DNA of 26,273 nucleotides from CAZKTS01 sp964555735 (lineage in GTDB: Bacteria; Actinomycetota; Acidimicrobiia; IMCC26256; PALSA-555): positions 1 through 26,273 of the forward strand of contig CAZKTS010000287.1 of NCBI GenBank assembly GCA_964555735.1, read 5' to 3'. Shown one piece after another: positions 16,211 to 25,697 of this stretch (the first letter of the stretch is position 1; each line of letters opens with the position of its first letter). The position numbers and the translations under genes are program-made. The notes under the pieces were generated by a model. The model did no database searches and had not been told where the DNA came from. It worked only from the letters and a program-made list of their open reading frames with translations.

Positions 16211-17005
16211 TCATCGGGCGACCTCGAGGGAGGCGAGGGCGCGGTCGGCGAGCGCGTCGGGTGCGGTCGCCGGCGCGTCCCGGCGGCAGTGCGCGAGGAA
16301 CTCCTGGTTGCCGTCGGCACCGCGCACCGACGACGGCAGCACCGTGGCCACCGGCAGACCCGCGACGCCGAGGGCCTCCGCGACCTCGATGATCACTGCT
16401 CGATGCACGTCGGGGTCGCGCACGATCCCCCGCTTGCCCACGCGAGCGCGTCCGGCCTCGAACTGCGGCTTCACGAGCAGCACGAGGTCGGCGTCGGGGG
16501 TCGTGCACCGCGCCAACGCCGGTGCGACCGTGCGCAGCGAGATGAACGAGAGGTCGGCCACTGCGAGTGGCACCGGTCCGCCGATGACGTCCGGCTCGAG
16601 GGTGCGGACGTTGGTGCGGTCGAGGACGGTCACCCGCGGGTCGCGTTGCAGGCGCCAGAGCAGCTGCCCGTGTCCGACGTCGACCGCGACGACGTGCTCG
16701 GCGCCGCGCTGGAGCAGGCAGTCGGTGAACCCGCCGGTGGAGGCGCCGGCGTCGAGTGCTCGGCGACCTTCGACGACCACCGGGAGGCGATCGAGCGCGT
16801 CGGCGAGCTTCTCGCCGGCCCGGGAGGCATAGGGACGGGCCCCGGGCCGGACCGTGATGGCCTCATCGGGCGAGACCTGTCGGGCAGGCGTGAGGGCGGG
16901 TGCACCGCCCACGAGCACGAGACCGGCCGCGACCGCGTCGGTTGCGGCGGCCCGGCTGGGCACGAGCCCGCGACGCACCAGCTCGGCGTCGAGACGGCGG
17001 CGCAC
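16211..17005 (-). CDS. tlyA: TlyA-family rRNA 2'-O-methyltransferase
   Basis: A 264-residue S4-domain plus FtsJ-type methyltransferase. Residues 1-58 form the RNA-binding S4 domain (RLDAELVRRGLVPSRAAA). The SAM site is ALDAGASTGGFTD (83-95). The K-D-K-E catalytic set fits Lys66 (SRAGEKL), Asp151 (VADLSFISL), Lys179 and Glu183 (LLVKPQFEAG). TlyA proteins methylate 16S C1409 and 23S C1920, which permits capreomycin action in mycobacteria; both targets are expected here because the S4 domain is complete. The GTG start has no own ribosome site. It lies three bases after the stop of a 23-codon leader frame and in phase with it, so translation is probably coupled. Confidence 0.93.
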   Translation of the reverse strand: MRRRLDAELVRRGLVPSRAAATDAVAAGLVLVGGAPALTPARQVSPDEAITVRPGARPYASRAGEKLADALDRLPVVVEGRRALDAGASTGGFTDCLLQRGAEHVVAVDVGHGQLLWRLQRDPRVTVLDRTNVRTLEPDVIGGPVPLAVADLSFISLRTVAPALARCTTPDADLVLLVKPQFEAGRARVGKRGIVRDPDVHRAVIIEVAEALGVAGLPVATVLPSSVRGADGNQEFLAHCRRDAPATAPDALADRALASLEVAR

Positions 17006-17008
17006 CGG

Positions 17009-17080
17009 CTACGCGCCGCGCCGCGCCGGTCGCCACCGAGGCCGCGAGGGTTGGTGCTGGCATGCGGCGGCGCGCGTCAC
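17009..17080 (-). CDS. Possible 23-residue leader peptide upstream of tlyA
   Basis: A GTG at 17080 stands behind a strong GAGGAG ribosome site (spacer five to six bases) and opens a 23-codon frame that ends with TAG at 17011-17009. The next codon but one is the GTG start of tlyA in the same phase. The peptide is Arg/Ala/Pro-rich with no recognisable domain. The good ribosome site here and its absence before tlyA favour a coupling leader. A chance frame in GC-rich DNA remains possible. M. tuberculosis also has a small gene between the HAD and tlyA genes, but I cannot show homology. Confidence 0.4.
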   Translation of the reverse strand: MTRAAACQHQPSRPRWRPARRGA

Positions 17081-17102
17081 GGGGGCTCCTCGACTGTGCG
17101 CA

Positions 17103-17130
17103 CTCGGACAAGTGGCTCGGTCCAAGGTTA
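17103..17130 (-). promoter_or_regulatory. Possible promoter/operator region before tlyA
   Basis: In the 170-base gap between the HAD gene and tlyA, TAACCT on the minus strand (17125-17130) fits a TAnnnT -10 box about 45 bases before the leader GTG. Just downstream are two near-identical direct repeats, CTCGGACAAG (17103-17112) and CTCGGTCCAAG (17116-17126, plus-strand reading), which could bind a regulator. No clear -35 box is seen. This may be a start point inside the long minus-strand cluster. Confidence 0.3.
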
Positions 17131-17173
17131 CGCGGGCCCTCGCGGGGCAGCCAGCACCCGCTCCCGTGTCGAC

Positions 17174-17974
17174 TCAGCCGACGAGCGCACCGATCAGCGC
17201 GGGCACGATCGCGCCGAGGTCGGCCCCGACGAACGGCGGCGGAGGATCCGGGATGGCCTCGCCGCCGGGCGGCGCGACCGCGCCGGTGACGCCCGAGAGG
17301 ACCAGCGCGAACGGCCAGCCCAACGCGTCGGCCATCGCGCCGTCGGTGCTCGGGCGGTCGCCGACCATGATCCCGTGCTCGCCCAGGTGACGACGCACCA
17401 TGGCCGCCGCGGGCGGGTACGGCTTGCCCGCGACCTCCGGCCGGGCCCCGCTGGCGGTCGCGACCGCGGCCACGATCGAACCGGCGCCCGGGAGCAACCC
17501 GCCGGGGACCGGGTACGTGGCGTCGAGGTTGGTCGCGACGAATCGACTCCCCTCCCGGATCGCGCGGGATGCACGCTCGAGCCCGTCGAAGTCGAAGTCG
17601 CGATGGAAGCCGACGACCACGGCCGCCGCGGGCCCTTCGCGCACGACCTCGTAGCCGGCGTCCTCGAGCGCCTGGATGGCGCCGGGGCCGGCGCACGCCA
17701 GGACCCGTGAGCCCGGCGGCACTCGGGCGCCCAAGAGCTCGGCGGTGGCGAGAGCGCTCGTGAGCACGTCGGCCGGCGCAGCCTCGACACCACACCGGGC
17801 GAGCTTCGCCACCACGTCCGTGACCGTCGCCCCGGAGTTGTTGGAGAGGTAACCGACGCGAAGCCCGGCGTCGTGCAGCGCGGCGATCGCGGCCGGCGCG
17901 CCGGGCACGACGTCATCGCCGCGCCACACGACGCCGTCGAGGTCGCAGCAGACGACCGGCGCGCCGGTGGTCAC
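17174..17974 (-). CDS. HAD-superfamily phosphatase, NagD type (class IIA)
   Basis: A 266-residue cytoplasmic phosphatase. Motif I is Asp11-x-Asp13 in CCDLDGVVWRGD, motif II is YLSNNSG (42-48), motif III Lys184 in AGKPYPPAA, and motif IV GDRPSTDGAMADALGW (205-220). The cap inserted between motifs II and III is of the C2 type. The homologue at this place in M. tuberculosis, Rv1692, is a glycerol-3-phosphate phosphatase used in phospholipid recycling, so that activity is plausible here. The GTG start at 17974 overlaps the TPR gene stop by four bases. The C-terminus is rich in proline (PDPPPPFVG). Confidence 0.87.
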   Translation of the reverse strand: MTTGAPVVCCDLDGVVWRGDDVVPGAPAAIAALHDAGLRVGYLSNNSGATVTDVVAKLARCGVEAAPADVLTSALATAELLGARVPPGSRVLACAGPGAIQALEDAGYEVVREGPAAAVVVGFHRDFDFDGLERASRAIREGSRFVATNLDATYPVPGGLLPGAGSIVAAVATASGARPEVAGKPYPPAAAMVRRHLGEHGIMVGDRPSTDGAMADALGWPFALVLSGVTGAVAPPGGEAIPDPPPPFVGADLGAIVPALIGALVG

Positions 17975-18384
17975 GCAGGCGGTTCGGCCGCGGCGCCGGG
18001 CGGCGGCTCGGCCACCCGCGCCAGCGCCTCGCGGTACTCCTCGAGCGGCCGCATCGCCACCGCGAGCTTGAGGTGCCGGCGGGCGCCGACGGTGTCGCCG
18101 CCGCGGAGCAGCGCGAGACCGAGGCCGAAATGCGCGTAGTCGTTGACCGGGTCCAGCTCGACCGCCTGGGCGAACTCGCGCTGCGCGGCGTCGAAGCGAC
18201 CGCACCCGAAGTACGCCCGGCCCAGCGCCTCCCGCACCGAGCCCTGGTTCGGCTCGAGGGCGCGAGCCCGCTCGAGGACGACCGCGGCCGCGTGCGGGTT
18301 CGCGCCCGAGAGCAGGCGCGAGCCCTCCTGGAACGCGACGTAGGCGTCGTAGCCGCCGGCGGTGGGGGTCGTCTCGGTGGTCAT
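17971..18384 (-). CDS. Tetratricopeptide-repeat protein
   Basis: A 137-residue soluble protein made mainly of about three TPR units (roughly residues 12-45, 46-80 and 81-115): AAAVVLERARALEPNQG, AQREFAQAVELDPVNDYAHF and ARRHLKLAVAMRP are typical helix pairs. The C-terminal 17 residues are Pro/Ala-rich. TPR proteins hold partners together and no enzyme activity is expected. The ATG at 18384 is preceded by AGGAGG at 18395-18400, the best ribosome site in the cluster, with a ten-base spacer, so this is probably the first gene of the long minus-strand operon. It matches Rv1691 in position. Confidence 0.82.
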   Translation of the reverse strand: MTTETTPTAGGYDAYVAFQEGSRLLSGANPHAAAVVLERARALEPNQGSVREALGRAYFGCGRFDAAQREFAQAVELDPVNDYAHFGLGLALLRGGDTVGARRHLKLAVAMRPLEEYREALARVAEPPPGAAAEPPA

Positions 18385-18394
18385 GGTCCGCTCG

Positions 18395-18400
18395 CCTCCT
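18395..18400 (-). promoter_or_regulatory. Strong ribosome-binding site for the TPR gene
   Basis: AGGAGG on the minus strand lies ten bases before the ATG at 18384. It fixes the start of the TPR gene and stands out because most other starts in this cluster depend on overlap with the gene before. Confidence 0.7.
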
Positions 18401-18486
18401 GCTGTTCGAGCACGGACTCGAGTGCGGGGCGTCGTCTCGACCGTATGCGAGAATCGCCGCGCCCGTCGACGAAAGCGAACACACGC

Positions 18487-19722
18487 GTGCCCGAGTTCCT
18501 TCCCTTCCGCGGCCTGCGCTACGGCCCCGACGGTGTGCGCGCCGACGGCGACGTCTCGGCCGTCACATCACCGCCGTACGACGTGATCGACGACGACGAG
18601 CGCGAGGCGCTCGAGCAACGAGCGCCGGAGAACGCGGTCCGGCTGATCCTCCCCCAGGATCCCGCGCCGGGCGACCCCGCGGCCGACCGGTACGAGGCGG
18701 CTGCGCTGACGCTTGCCGCGTGGCAACAGCGTGGCGTCCTCCGGACCGACGACGCACCCGCGTTCTACGCGTACCGGATGCACTTCGACGGCCCTGCCGG
18801 ACCGCAGATCACGACCGGCGTCATCGGCACGGTCGGCTTGCCCGCCCGGAGCGGCGACGGCGACGTGCTGCCGCACGAGCGCACGCTCCCGAAGGCCCGC
18901 TCCGACCGGCTCGCGCTCCAGCAGGCCACCCGGGCCAACCTGGAGCCCATCTGGGGCCTCTCGCTCGCCGAGGGGCTCACGGCGGCCATCGGCGAGGGAG
19001 CAGCCACCGAGGTCGCCGTCGACCTCGACGGCATCCGTCACGAGCTCTGGCCGATCACCGACCCCGATCGGATCGGCATGATCGAGGGTCTCGTGGGCGG
19101 CACCCCGATCGTGCTCGCCGACGGCCACCACCGGTTCGAGACGGCGTGCACGTACCGCGACCAGGTGGGCGACGACGAAGCGCGCTCGATCATGATGCTG
19201 GTGGTCGAGTGCGCCGACGACCAGCTCTGCGTCCAGCCCATCCACCGCCTGGTGCACGACTTCGACGGGCCGGCGAGCGCGGTGCGCGAGGCGGTGGCCG
19301 ACGTCTTCGACGTCGAAGACGCGGGCCCCAATACCCCGGAGGGCGTCGCCGCGCTGGTGACATCGATGGCCGAGCACGAGGCGATCGGCTTCGTCGACGA
19401 GGTCGGCCTCGCACTCCTGCGCCCGCGCCCGGAGCTCACCCCGCGCCTCGCTGAGCTCCCTGAACCTCTGGCCGAGGTCGACAGTGCGCGCTTCGACGTG
19501 GGGATCCGTCCGCGCCTCGGCGACGCGACCCTCACCTACCGCGACGACGCGGCCACCATCGCCGCACTGGTCGGGAAGGGCGCCGCCGATGCCGGCGTGC
19601 TCTTGCGCCCGGTGTCGGTCGACGTCATCCGGCGTGCCGCGTTCGACCGCGTGCGCATGCCCGAGAAGACGACGTTCTTCCACCCCAAGCCCCGCACCGG
19701 GATGGTCCTGCGCGCCTGGTGA
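18487..19722 (+). CDS. DUF1015 family protein
   Basis: A 411-residue protein of a widespread family with no settled function. Conserved-looking stretches are PEFLPFRGLRY at the N-terminus, TSPPYDVI (27-34), DVLPHERTLPKARSDRL (126-142), IVLADGHHRFETA (208-220) and the C-terminal FFHPKPRTGMVLR. No signal peptide or membrane segment is visible, so it is probably cytoplasmic. The GTG at 18487 was chosen because the family alignment starts at the PFRGL segment; an ATG at 18445 would add 14 unrelated residues. It diverges from the TPR gene across 102 bases and converges with korB. Confidence 0.85.
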   Translation: MPEFLPFRGLRYGPDGVRADGDVSAVTSPPYDVIDDDEREALEQRAPENAVRLILPQDPAPGDPAADRYEAAALTLAAWQQRGVLRTDDAPAFYAYRMHFDGPAGPQITTGVIGTVGLPARSGDGDVLPHERTLPKARSDRLALQQATRANLEPIWGLSLAEGLTAAIGEGAATEVAVDLDGIRHELWPITDPDRIGMIEGLVGGTPIVLADGHHRFETACTYRDQVGDDEARSIMMLVVECADDQLCVQPIHRLVHDFDGPASAVREAVADVFDVEDAGPNTPEGVAALVTSMAEHEAIGFVDEVGLALLRPRPELTPRLAELPEPLAEVDSARFDVGIRPRLGDATLTYRDDAATIAALVGKGAADAGVLLRPVSVDVIRRAAFDRVRMPEKTTFFHPKPRTGMVLRAW

Positions 19723-19741
19723 GGGGCGCGCCTCGGGCTCC

Positions 19742-20766
<1,025 letters not shown>

Positions 20767-20767
<1 letters not shown>

Positions 20768-22644
20768 CAAGCCTGGCCCTTCGAGAGAGAGTGGATGGCC
20801 GCTTCGATCTCGGCGGCCCGGAACGGGAGGCCCTGCACCTTGGTGAGGCTGCGGGCGTCGCAGAGGTACTCGGCGCGCACCAGCCGCGAGAGCTGCCCGA
20901 GGTTCATCTCGGGCACGAGGACCTTGGGGTACTTCGCGAGCACCTCACCGAGGTTGCGCGGGAACGGGTTGAGGTGCACGAGGTGCGCGTGCGCGGCCTT
21001 GGTGCCCGCGGCGCGCGCCTGGAGCACGGCCTGCTGCGCGACGCCCCACGTGCTCCCCCACCCGAGCACGAGCAGGTCGGCACCGTCGGGGTCGTCGACC
21101 TCGACCTCGGGGATGTCGTCGGCGATGCGCGCGATCTTCTCGGCGCGGATCCGCGTCATGTGCTCGTGGTTCTCGGGCTCGTAGTTGACGTTCCCCGTGC
21201 CGTCCTGCTTCTCGATGCCGCCGATGCGGTGCATGAGGCCGGGCGTGCCGGGGATCGCCCACGGACGCGCCAGCGTGTCGGGGTCGCGCAGGAACGGCCA
21301 GAACTCGGTCGTGCCGTCGTCCTTCGTGTGGTTGTGCTCGGTCGCGAACGGCACCGAGATGTCGGGCAGCGCGTCGACGTCGGGCAGGAGCCACGGCTCG
21401 GCGCCGTTGGCGAGGTAGCCGTCGGTGAGCACGATGACCGGCGTCCGGTACTTCAGGGCGAGGCGGGCACCCTCGAACGCGGCGTCGAAGCAGTGGCTCG
21501 GAGACTTCGCCGCGACGATCGGCAGCGGCGACTCGCCGTGGCGGCCGTACATCGCGAGGAGGAGGTCGGCCTGCTCGGTCTTGGTGGGCAGACCGGTGGA
21601 CGGCCCGCCGCGCTGCACGTCGATGAGGATGAGCGGGAGCTCGAGGCTGATCGCGAGGCCGAGCGCTTCCGACTTCAGGTCGACACCGGGCCCACTCGTC
21701 GCGGTGACCCCGAGCTGGCCGGCGAACGAGCCGCCGATCGCGACCGCGACCGCGGCGATCTCGTCCTCGGCCTGGAGCGTGCGCACGCCGAAGTTCTTGA
21801 GGCGCGAGAGCTCGTGGAGGATGTCGGACGCCGGGGTGATCGGGTACGACGCGTAGAGGATCGGCAGCCGGGACTGCTGACCCGCGGCGACCAGGCCATA
21901 GGAGACCGCGACGTTGCCGGTGATGTTGCGGTACCGGCCGGGGGCGAGCTTGGCGGGCGCGACCTCGTACGGGTGGTCGAACAGCTCGGCGGTCTCACCG
22001 AAGTTGTAGCCCGCCTTGAACGCCGCGAGGTTCGCGGCCTTCACCATCTCGCGGTTGGCGAACTTGGTCTCGATCCACTCGACGGTGGGCTCGACCGGCC
22101 GCGTGTACATCCACGAGATGAGGCCGAGGGCGAAGAAGTTCTTGGAGCGCTCCGCGTCGCGGGGCTTGACGCCGAGCTCCTTGGTGCTCTCGAGCGTCAT
22201 CGTCGTCATCGCGACCTGGATGACCCGGTAGGCCGCCAGCGAGCCGTCCTCGAGCGGGCTCGCCGGGTAGCCCGCCTTGTCGAGGTTGCGCTGCTCGAAC
22301 GCGTCGGAGTTGACGAGGAGCGTGCCGCCGGGAGCGAGCTCGGCGATGTTGGCCTTGAGCGCCGCCGGGTTCATCGCCACGAGCACGCTCGGCATGTCGC
22401 CCGGCGTGAGGATCTCGTGGTCCGAGATGTGCACCTGGAACGAGGACACACCGGCGATCGTCCCGGCCGGCGCACGGATCTCGGCCGGGTAGTTGGGCAT
22501 CGTCGCCAGGTCGTTGCCGAACACCGCGCTCACGTCGGTGAAGCGGTCACCGGTGAGCTGCATGCCGTCGCCGGAGTCCCCGGCGAAGCGGATCACGACA
22601 TCTTGCAGTGCTTCTGGCCTGAGCTCGCTGGTGTCCGCGGTCAC
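20767..22644 (-). CDS. korA: 2-oxoglutarate (2-oxoacid):ferredoxin oxidoreductase, fused gamma-alpha subunit
   Basis: A 625-residue protein joining the gamma domain (about 12-200; RFAGDSGDGMQLTGDRF and NYPAEIRAP) and the alpha domain (about 240-625). The alpha part has LYASYPITPASDILHELS (263-280), TATSGPGVDL (314-323) and DVQRGGPSTGLPTKTEQAD (342-360), which are signatures of this enzyme family. The pair supplies reduced ferredoxin and succinyl-CoA and can replace the classical 2-oxoglutarate dehydrogenase. The start chosen is GTG at 22644, just before the family match. No ferredoxin gene is nearby. It is probably the first gene of a two-gene operon. Confidence 0.93.
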
Positions 22645-22773
22645 TCGTCGTCGCCTGTCTGTCGTCCGGCTGCTGCCCCGTGCCTGGCTCCGCGCCACCG
22701 GCGCGAGCCGGCGCCCCGAAGACGACCCCCGCCGGTGTCGTGGTGCGGCCGAGGCGCCTGCACCCGAGGATCC

Positions 22774-22779
22774 ATCATA
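22774..22779 (-). promoter_or_regulatory. Possible -10 box upstream of korAB
   Basis: In the 193-base gap between ssb-like and korA, TATGAT on the minus strand is a near-consensus -10 box in otherwise GC-rich DNA. The place of the -35 box reads CCGGTC, a poor match. The predicted leader to the korA GTG would be about 125 bases. The rest of the gap holds only short GC-rich inverted repeats and no gene that I can support. Confidence 0.4.
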
Positions 22780-22837
22780 GGACCGCGACGCGGTGGGACC
22801 GGATCGCACGCCCGACGGGCGCGGAGCCGCGCGCACC

Positions 22838-23233
22838 TCAGCCGAGACCCGCGAGCTCGTCGTCGGCGATGCGCCGCGCCGCGTCGAGGCGGCGACGCTC
22901 GCGCCCCCTCCCGATCATCCGCGCCTCGACCTCGACACGCGAGCCCACACCGCCCGCGCCGGGCCGGAAGAAGCGGCGACGCAGCGCACCCACCACGACG
23001 ACGGGGTCGCCCTCGTCGATCGCCTCGACCCATGCGGGCGGGTCCCAGCACGCGACGGGGACCGACGTCGCCGCGGGGCCGAGGGAGTGGGTGCGCACCG
23101 ACAGCGTGGCGAGGCGCTGCCCGGACGGGAGTGTGCGCACCTCGGGCGGCGCCGACGCGACGCCCCGCAGCACGGTGAGGTTGACGGTCGGGGTCTCGAC
23201 CAGGTCGCTGGTCGGGCGGGTGGTGGCGGACAT
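22838..23233 (-). CDS. Small single-stranded DNA-binding (SSB)-like OB-fold protein
   Basis: A 131-residue protein. Residues 17-108 follow the SSB OB-fold pattern: NLTVLRGVASAPPEVRTLPSG, LATLSVRTHS, VPVACWDPPAWVEAI, EGDPVVVVGALRRRFFR and SRVEVEARMI (each is one strand region). It lacks the long Gly-rich linker and acidic DDDIPF-type tip of the housekeeping SSB, so it is probably an accessory paralogue; the C-terminus is a basic RGRERRR stretch followed by a short helix. A GGAGGAA ribosome site (23237-23243) with a three-base spacer to the ATG supports the start. Confidence 0.72.
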   Translation of the reverse strand: MSATTRPTSDLVETPTVNLTVLRGVASAPPEVRTLPSGQRLATLSVRTHSLGPAATSVPVACWDPPAWVEAIDEGDPVVVVGALRRRFFRPGAGGVGSRVEVEARMIGRGRERRRLDAARRIADDELAGLG

Positions 23234-23315
23234 GGCTTCCTCCGGGTGCCGGGCCCGCGCGGGCGGGCCGGGGTTCGGGGGAAGGAGTGGAGGAAGCGAG
23301 CCGGGGAAGCGGTCG

Positions 23316-23341
23316 ACACCCGGACGCTACGGGCCGGGTGT
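23316..23341 (-). terminator. Hairpin after the TPR/disordered protein gene
   Basis: ACACCCGG at 23316-23323 and CCGGGTGT at 23334-23341 form a perfect 8-bp stem with a 10-base loop, beginning six bases past the stop at 23347. No T run follows. It is well placed as a terminator ahead of the SSB-like gene. The rest of the 113-base gap has only GC-rich palindromic stretches. Confidence 0.5.
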
Positions 23342-23346
23342 GACGG

Positions 23347-24402
23347 TCAGCGGAGGTGCTTGCGCCGGGCCGCGACGTCGGCGAAGTCCGGGTCGTGGGC
23401 CCGCACCCGGTCGAACAGCGCCCGGGCCTGGGCGAGATGCCCGGCCCGCTCCTCGAGGTCGGCGAGCGCGTACCAGAGGCGGAGGTGGTGGGGCTTGGCC
23501 CGCTTCACGTCGTCGGCCTTCCGGGCCAGCAGCGCGATGCCGTCCTCCACTCTCCCGCGATCGGCGAGTGCGCCGGCCGCGACGATCCGCCCCTCGGTCA
23601 CGAGCTCGGCCGACGGCGACGCCGCGAGCAGCTCCTCCCAGAGCTCGTCGAGCTTCCGCCACCGGCGCTGCGCCCGGTAGCAGTCCATGAGGACCGGGTG
23701 CTGCTCTACGGAGTCGGTGAGCTGGACGAAGGCCTCGAGCTCCTTCGCCGCGGCCCGGTAGTTGCCGAGCCGGTACTGGATGAGCCCGCAGAGCTCGCGC
23801 ACGCTCGGCGCGTCCGGGACCTCGTCGCGCACCGGTCGGAGCAGGTTGAGCGCCTCGCGGTCGCGGTCGTGTGCGAACGCGTCGGCTGCGTCCGAGAGGC
23901 GGTCGAGCAGGAACGGCGCCCGCTTGCCGGCGAGCCGCGCGACCTCGACCTCGACGTCCCCTGCCGGTCGACGACGCCGGCGCGGCGGTCGGTCGCCGGT
24001 CTTGGTCGGCGACGCCTTCCGGGTGCTCGCCGCCTTCGACCCGCCGCGCTCCCCCTTGACCCGCAGTCGCGACCGCTGCTCCGGCCGCTCGGGGACCTCG
24101 CGGTCGGGCCGTCGCTCCCGTTGCGGCGGCCGCGGCGCGCCGTACGGCCCGAAGCCACCCTCGTTCGCCCGATCGCGCGGCGGACCGCCACTGCGGTCGT
24201 CACGGCCGCGACGGTCACCGCTCGTCCGCTCGTCGCGCCGACCGCCCCCGGATCGATCGTCCCGGGACCGCTGACCGCCCGATCCACCGCGAGACGAGCC
24301 ACCGCGTGATGACGAGCCTTTCCCCTGGCCCCGGCCACGCGGTCCTCCCGGGCGAGAGGACGACGAGCCGGGCGCGCGCGGACGCCGCTGCGGTGGAGCC
24401 AT
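23347..24402 (-). CDS. Basic disordered N-terminus plus TPR-like domain protein
   Basis: A 351-residue protein with two very different halves. Residues 1-150 are almost only Arg, Gly, Ser, Pro and Asp, with RGG-like units (SSRGGSSRGGSGG, GDRRGRDDRSGG) and a basic end (PPRRRRRPAG); this should be disordered and could bind nucleic acid. Residues 150-351 are helical with TPR-like pairs such as REALNLLRPVRDEVPDAPS, YRAAAKELEAFVQLTD and HLAQARALFDRVRAHDP. The ATG at 24402 is followed at once by the basic tract. The gene lies just after the rRNA operon on the same strand. No enzyme motif is seen; a ribosome- or RNA-related role would be inference only. Confidence 0.75.
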   Translation of the reverse strand: MAPPQRRPRAPGSSSSRPGGPRGRGQGKGSSSRGGSSRGGSGGQRSRDDRSGGGRRDERTSGDRRGRDDRSGGPPRDRANEGGFGPYGAPRPPQRERRPDREVPERPEQRSRLRVKGERGGSKAASTRKASPTKTGDRPPRRRRRPAGDVEVEVARLAGKRAPFLLDRLSDAADAFAHDRDREALNLLRPVRDEVPDAPSVRELCGLIQYRLGNYRAAAKELEAFVQLTDSVEQHPVLMDCYRAQRRWRKLDELWEELLAASPSAELVTEGRIVAAGALADRGRVEDGIALLARKADDVKRAKPHHLRLWYALADLEERAGHLAQARALFDRVRAHDPDFADVAARRKHLR

Positions 24403-24445
24403 GCGGCGAGCGTACGTGGCGCGACCTCCCCAACCCCGGACGCGA

Positions 24446-24479
24446 CGAAGCGCCCGGCGCAGGATGCGCGGGCGCTTCG
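24446..24479. terminator. Perfect 11-bp hairpin after the 5S rRNA gene
   Basis: CGAAGCGCCCG at 24446-24456 pairs exactly with CGGGCGCTTCG at 24469-24479 around a 12-base loop that can itself fold. It lies 23 bases past the 5S end on the minus strand and before the TPR gene start, so it is the likely terminator of the rRNA operon. It has no T run. The remaining bases of this 99-base gap show no gene. Confidence 0.65.
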
Positions 24480-24501
24480 AGTCGTGGTGCTGAATGAGAA
24501 A

Positions 24502-24618
24502 GCCCGGCGGCGACCTACTCTCCCGGGGAGTCTCCCCCCAAGTACCATCGGCGCTGGCGGTCTTCACTGCCGTGTTCGGAATGGGAACGGGTGTTTCCCC
24601 GCCGCTATGGCCACCGGA
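24502..24618 (-). rRNA. rrf: 5S ribosomal RNA
   Basis: About 117 bases matching bacterial 5S. On the minus strand the 5' end reads CCGGUGGCCAUAGCGGCGGG and the 3' end GUCGCCGCCGGG; the two ends form an 8-bp terminal helix (CCGGUGGC with GCCGCCGG). The central CCCGUUCCCAUUCCGAACAC loop is the highly conserved loop A-B segment. End positions are good to within a few bases. Confidence 0.95.
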
Positions 24619-24729
24619 ACATCTTTCGGGACGGAGCCGAAGCCCCGACCCAGTTCTTGTCAAACGCTGCTTGAGCGTTGAAGAGCGAGCACGAGCGTAC
24701 GTCGTCCGAGGACGACCAGAGCAAGAAGA
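24619..24729 (-). other. 23S-5S internal transcribed spacer
   Basis: About 110 bases between 23S and 5S, with no tRNA. Two hairpins are visible on the transcribed strand. One is a 6-bp stem closed by a UUCG tetraloop (24632-24647). The other is an 8-bp stem with one bulged base (arms 24660-24668 and 24674-24681). Both may guide processing of the precursor. Confidence 0.7.

Positions 24730-25697
<968 letters not shown>

Noticed and set aside
20791..23178. Long plus-strand open frame opposite korA
   Set aside because: It is a composition shadow of korA, with repetitive Val/Arg/Glu/Asp translation and no family resemblance.
24001..24402. Repetitive-looking stretch suggestive of a tandem repeat or CRISPR
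   Set aside because: It encodes the Arg/Gly/Ser-rich low-complexity N-terminus of the TPR protein; the units are irregular and there are no constant repeats or spacers.
24619..24729. Possible tRNA in the 23S-5S spacer
   Set aside because: The spacer is only about 110 bases and its hairpins do not make a cloverleaf; no T-loop or anticodon arm is present.
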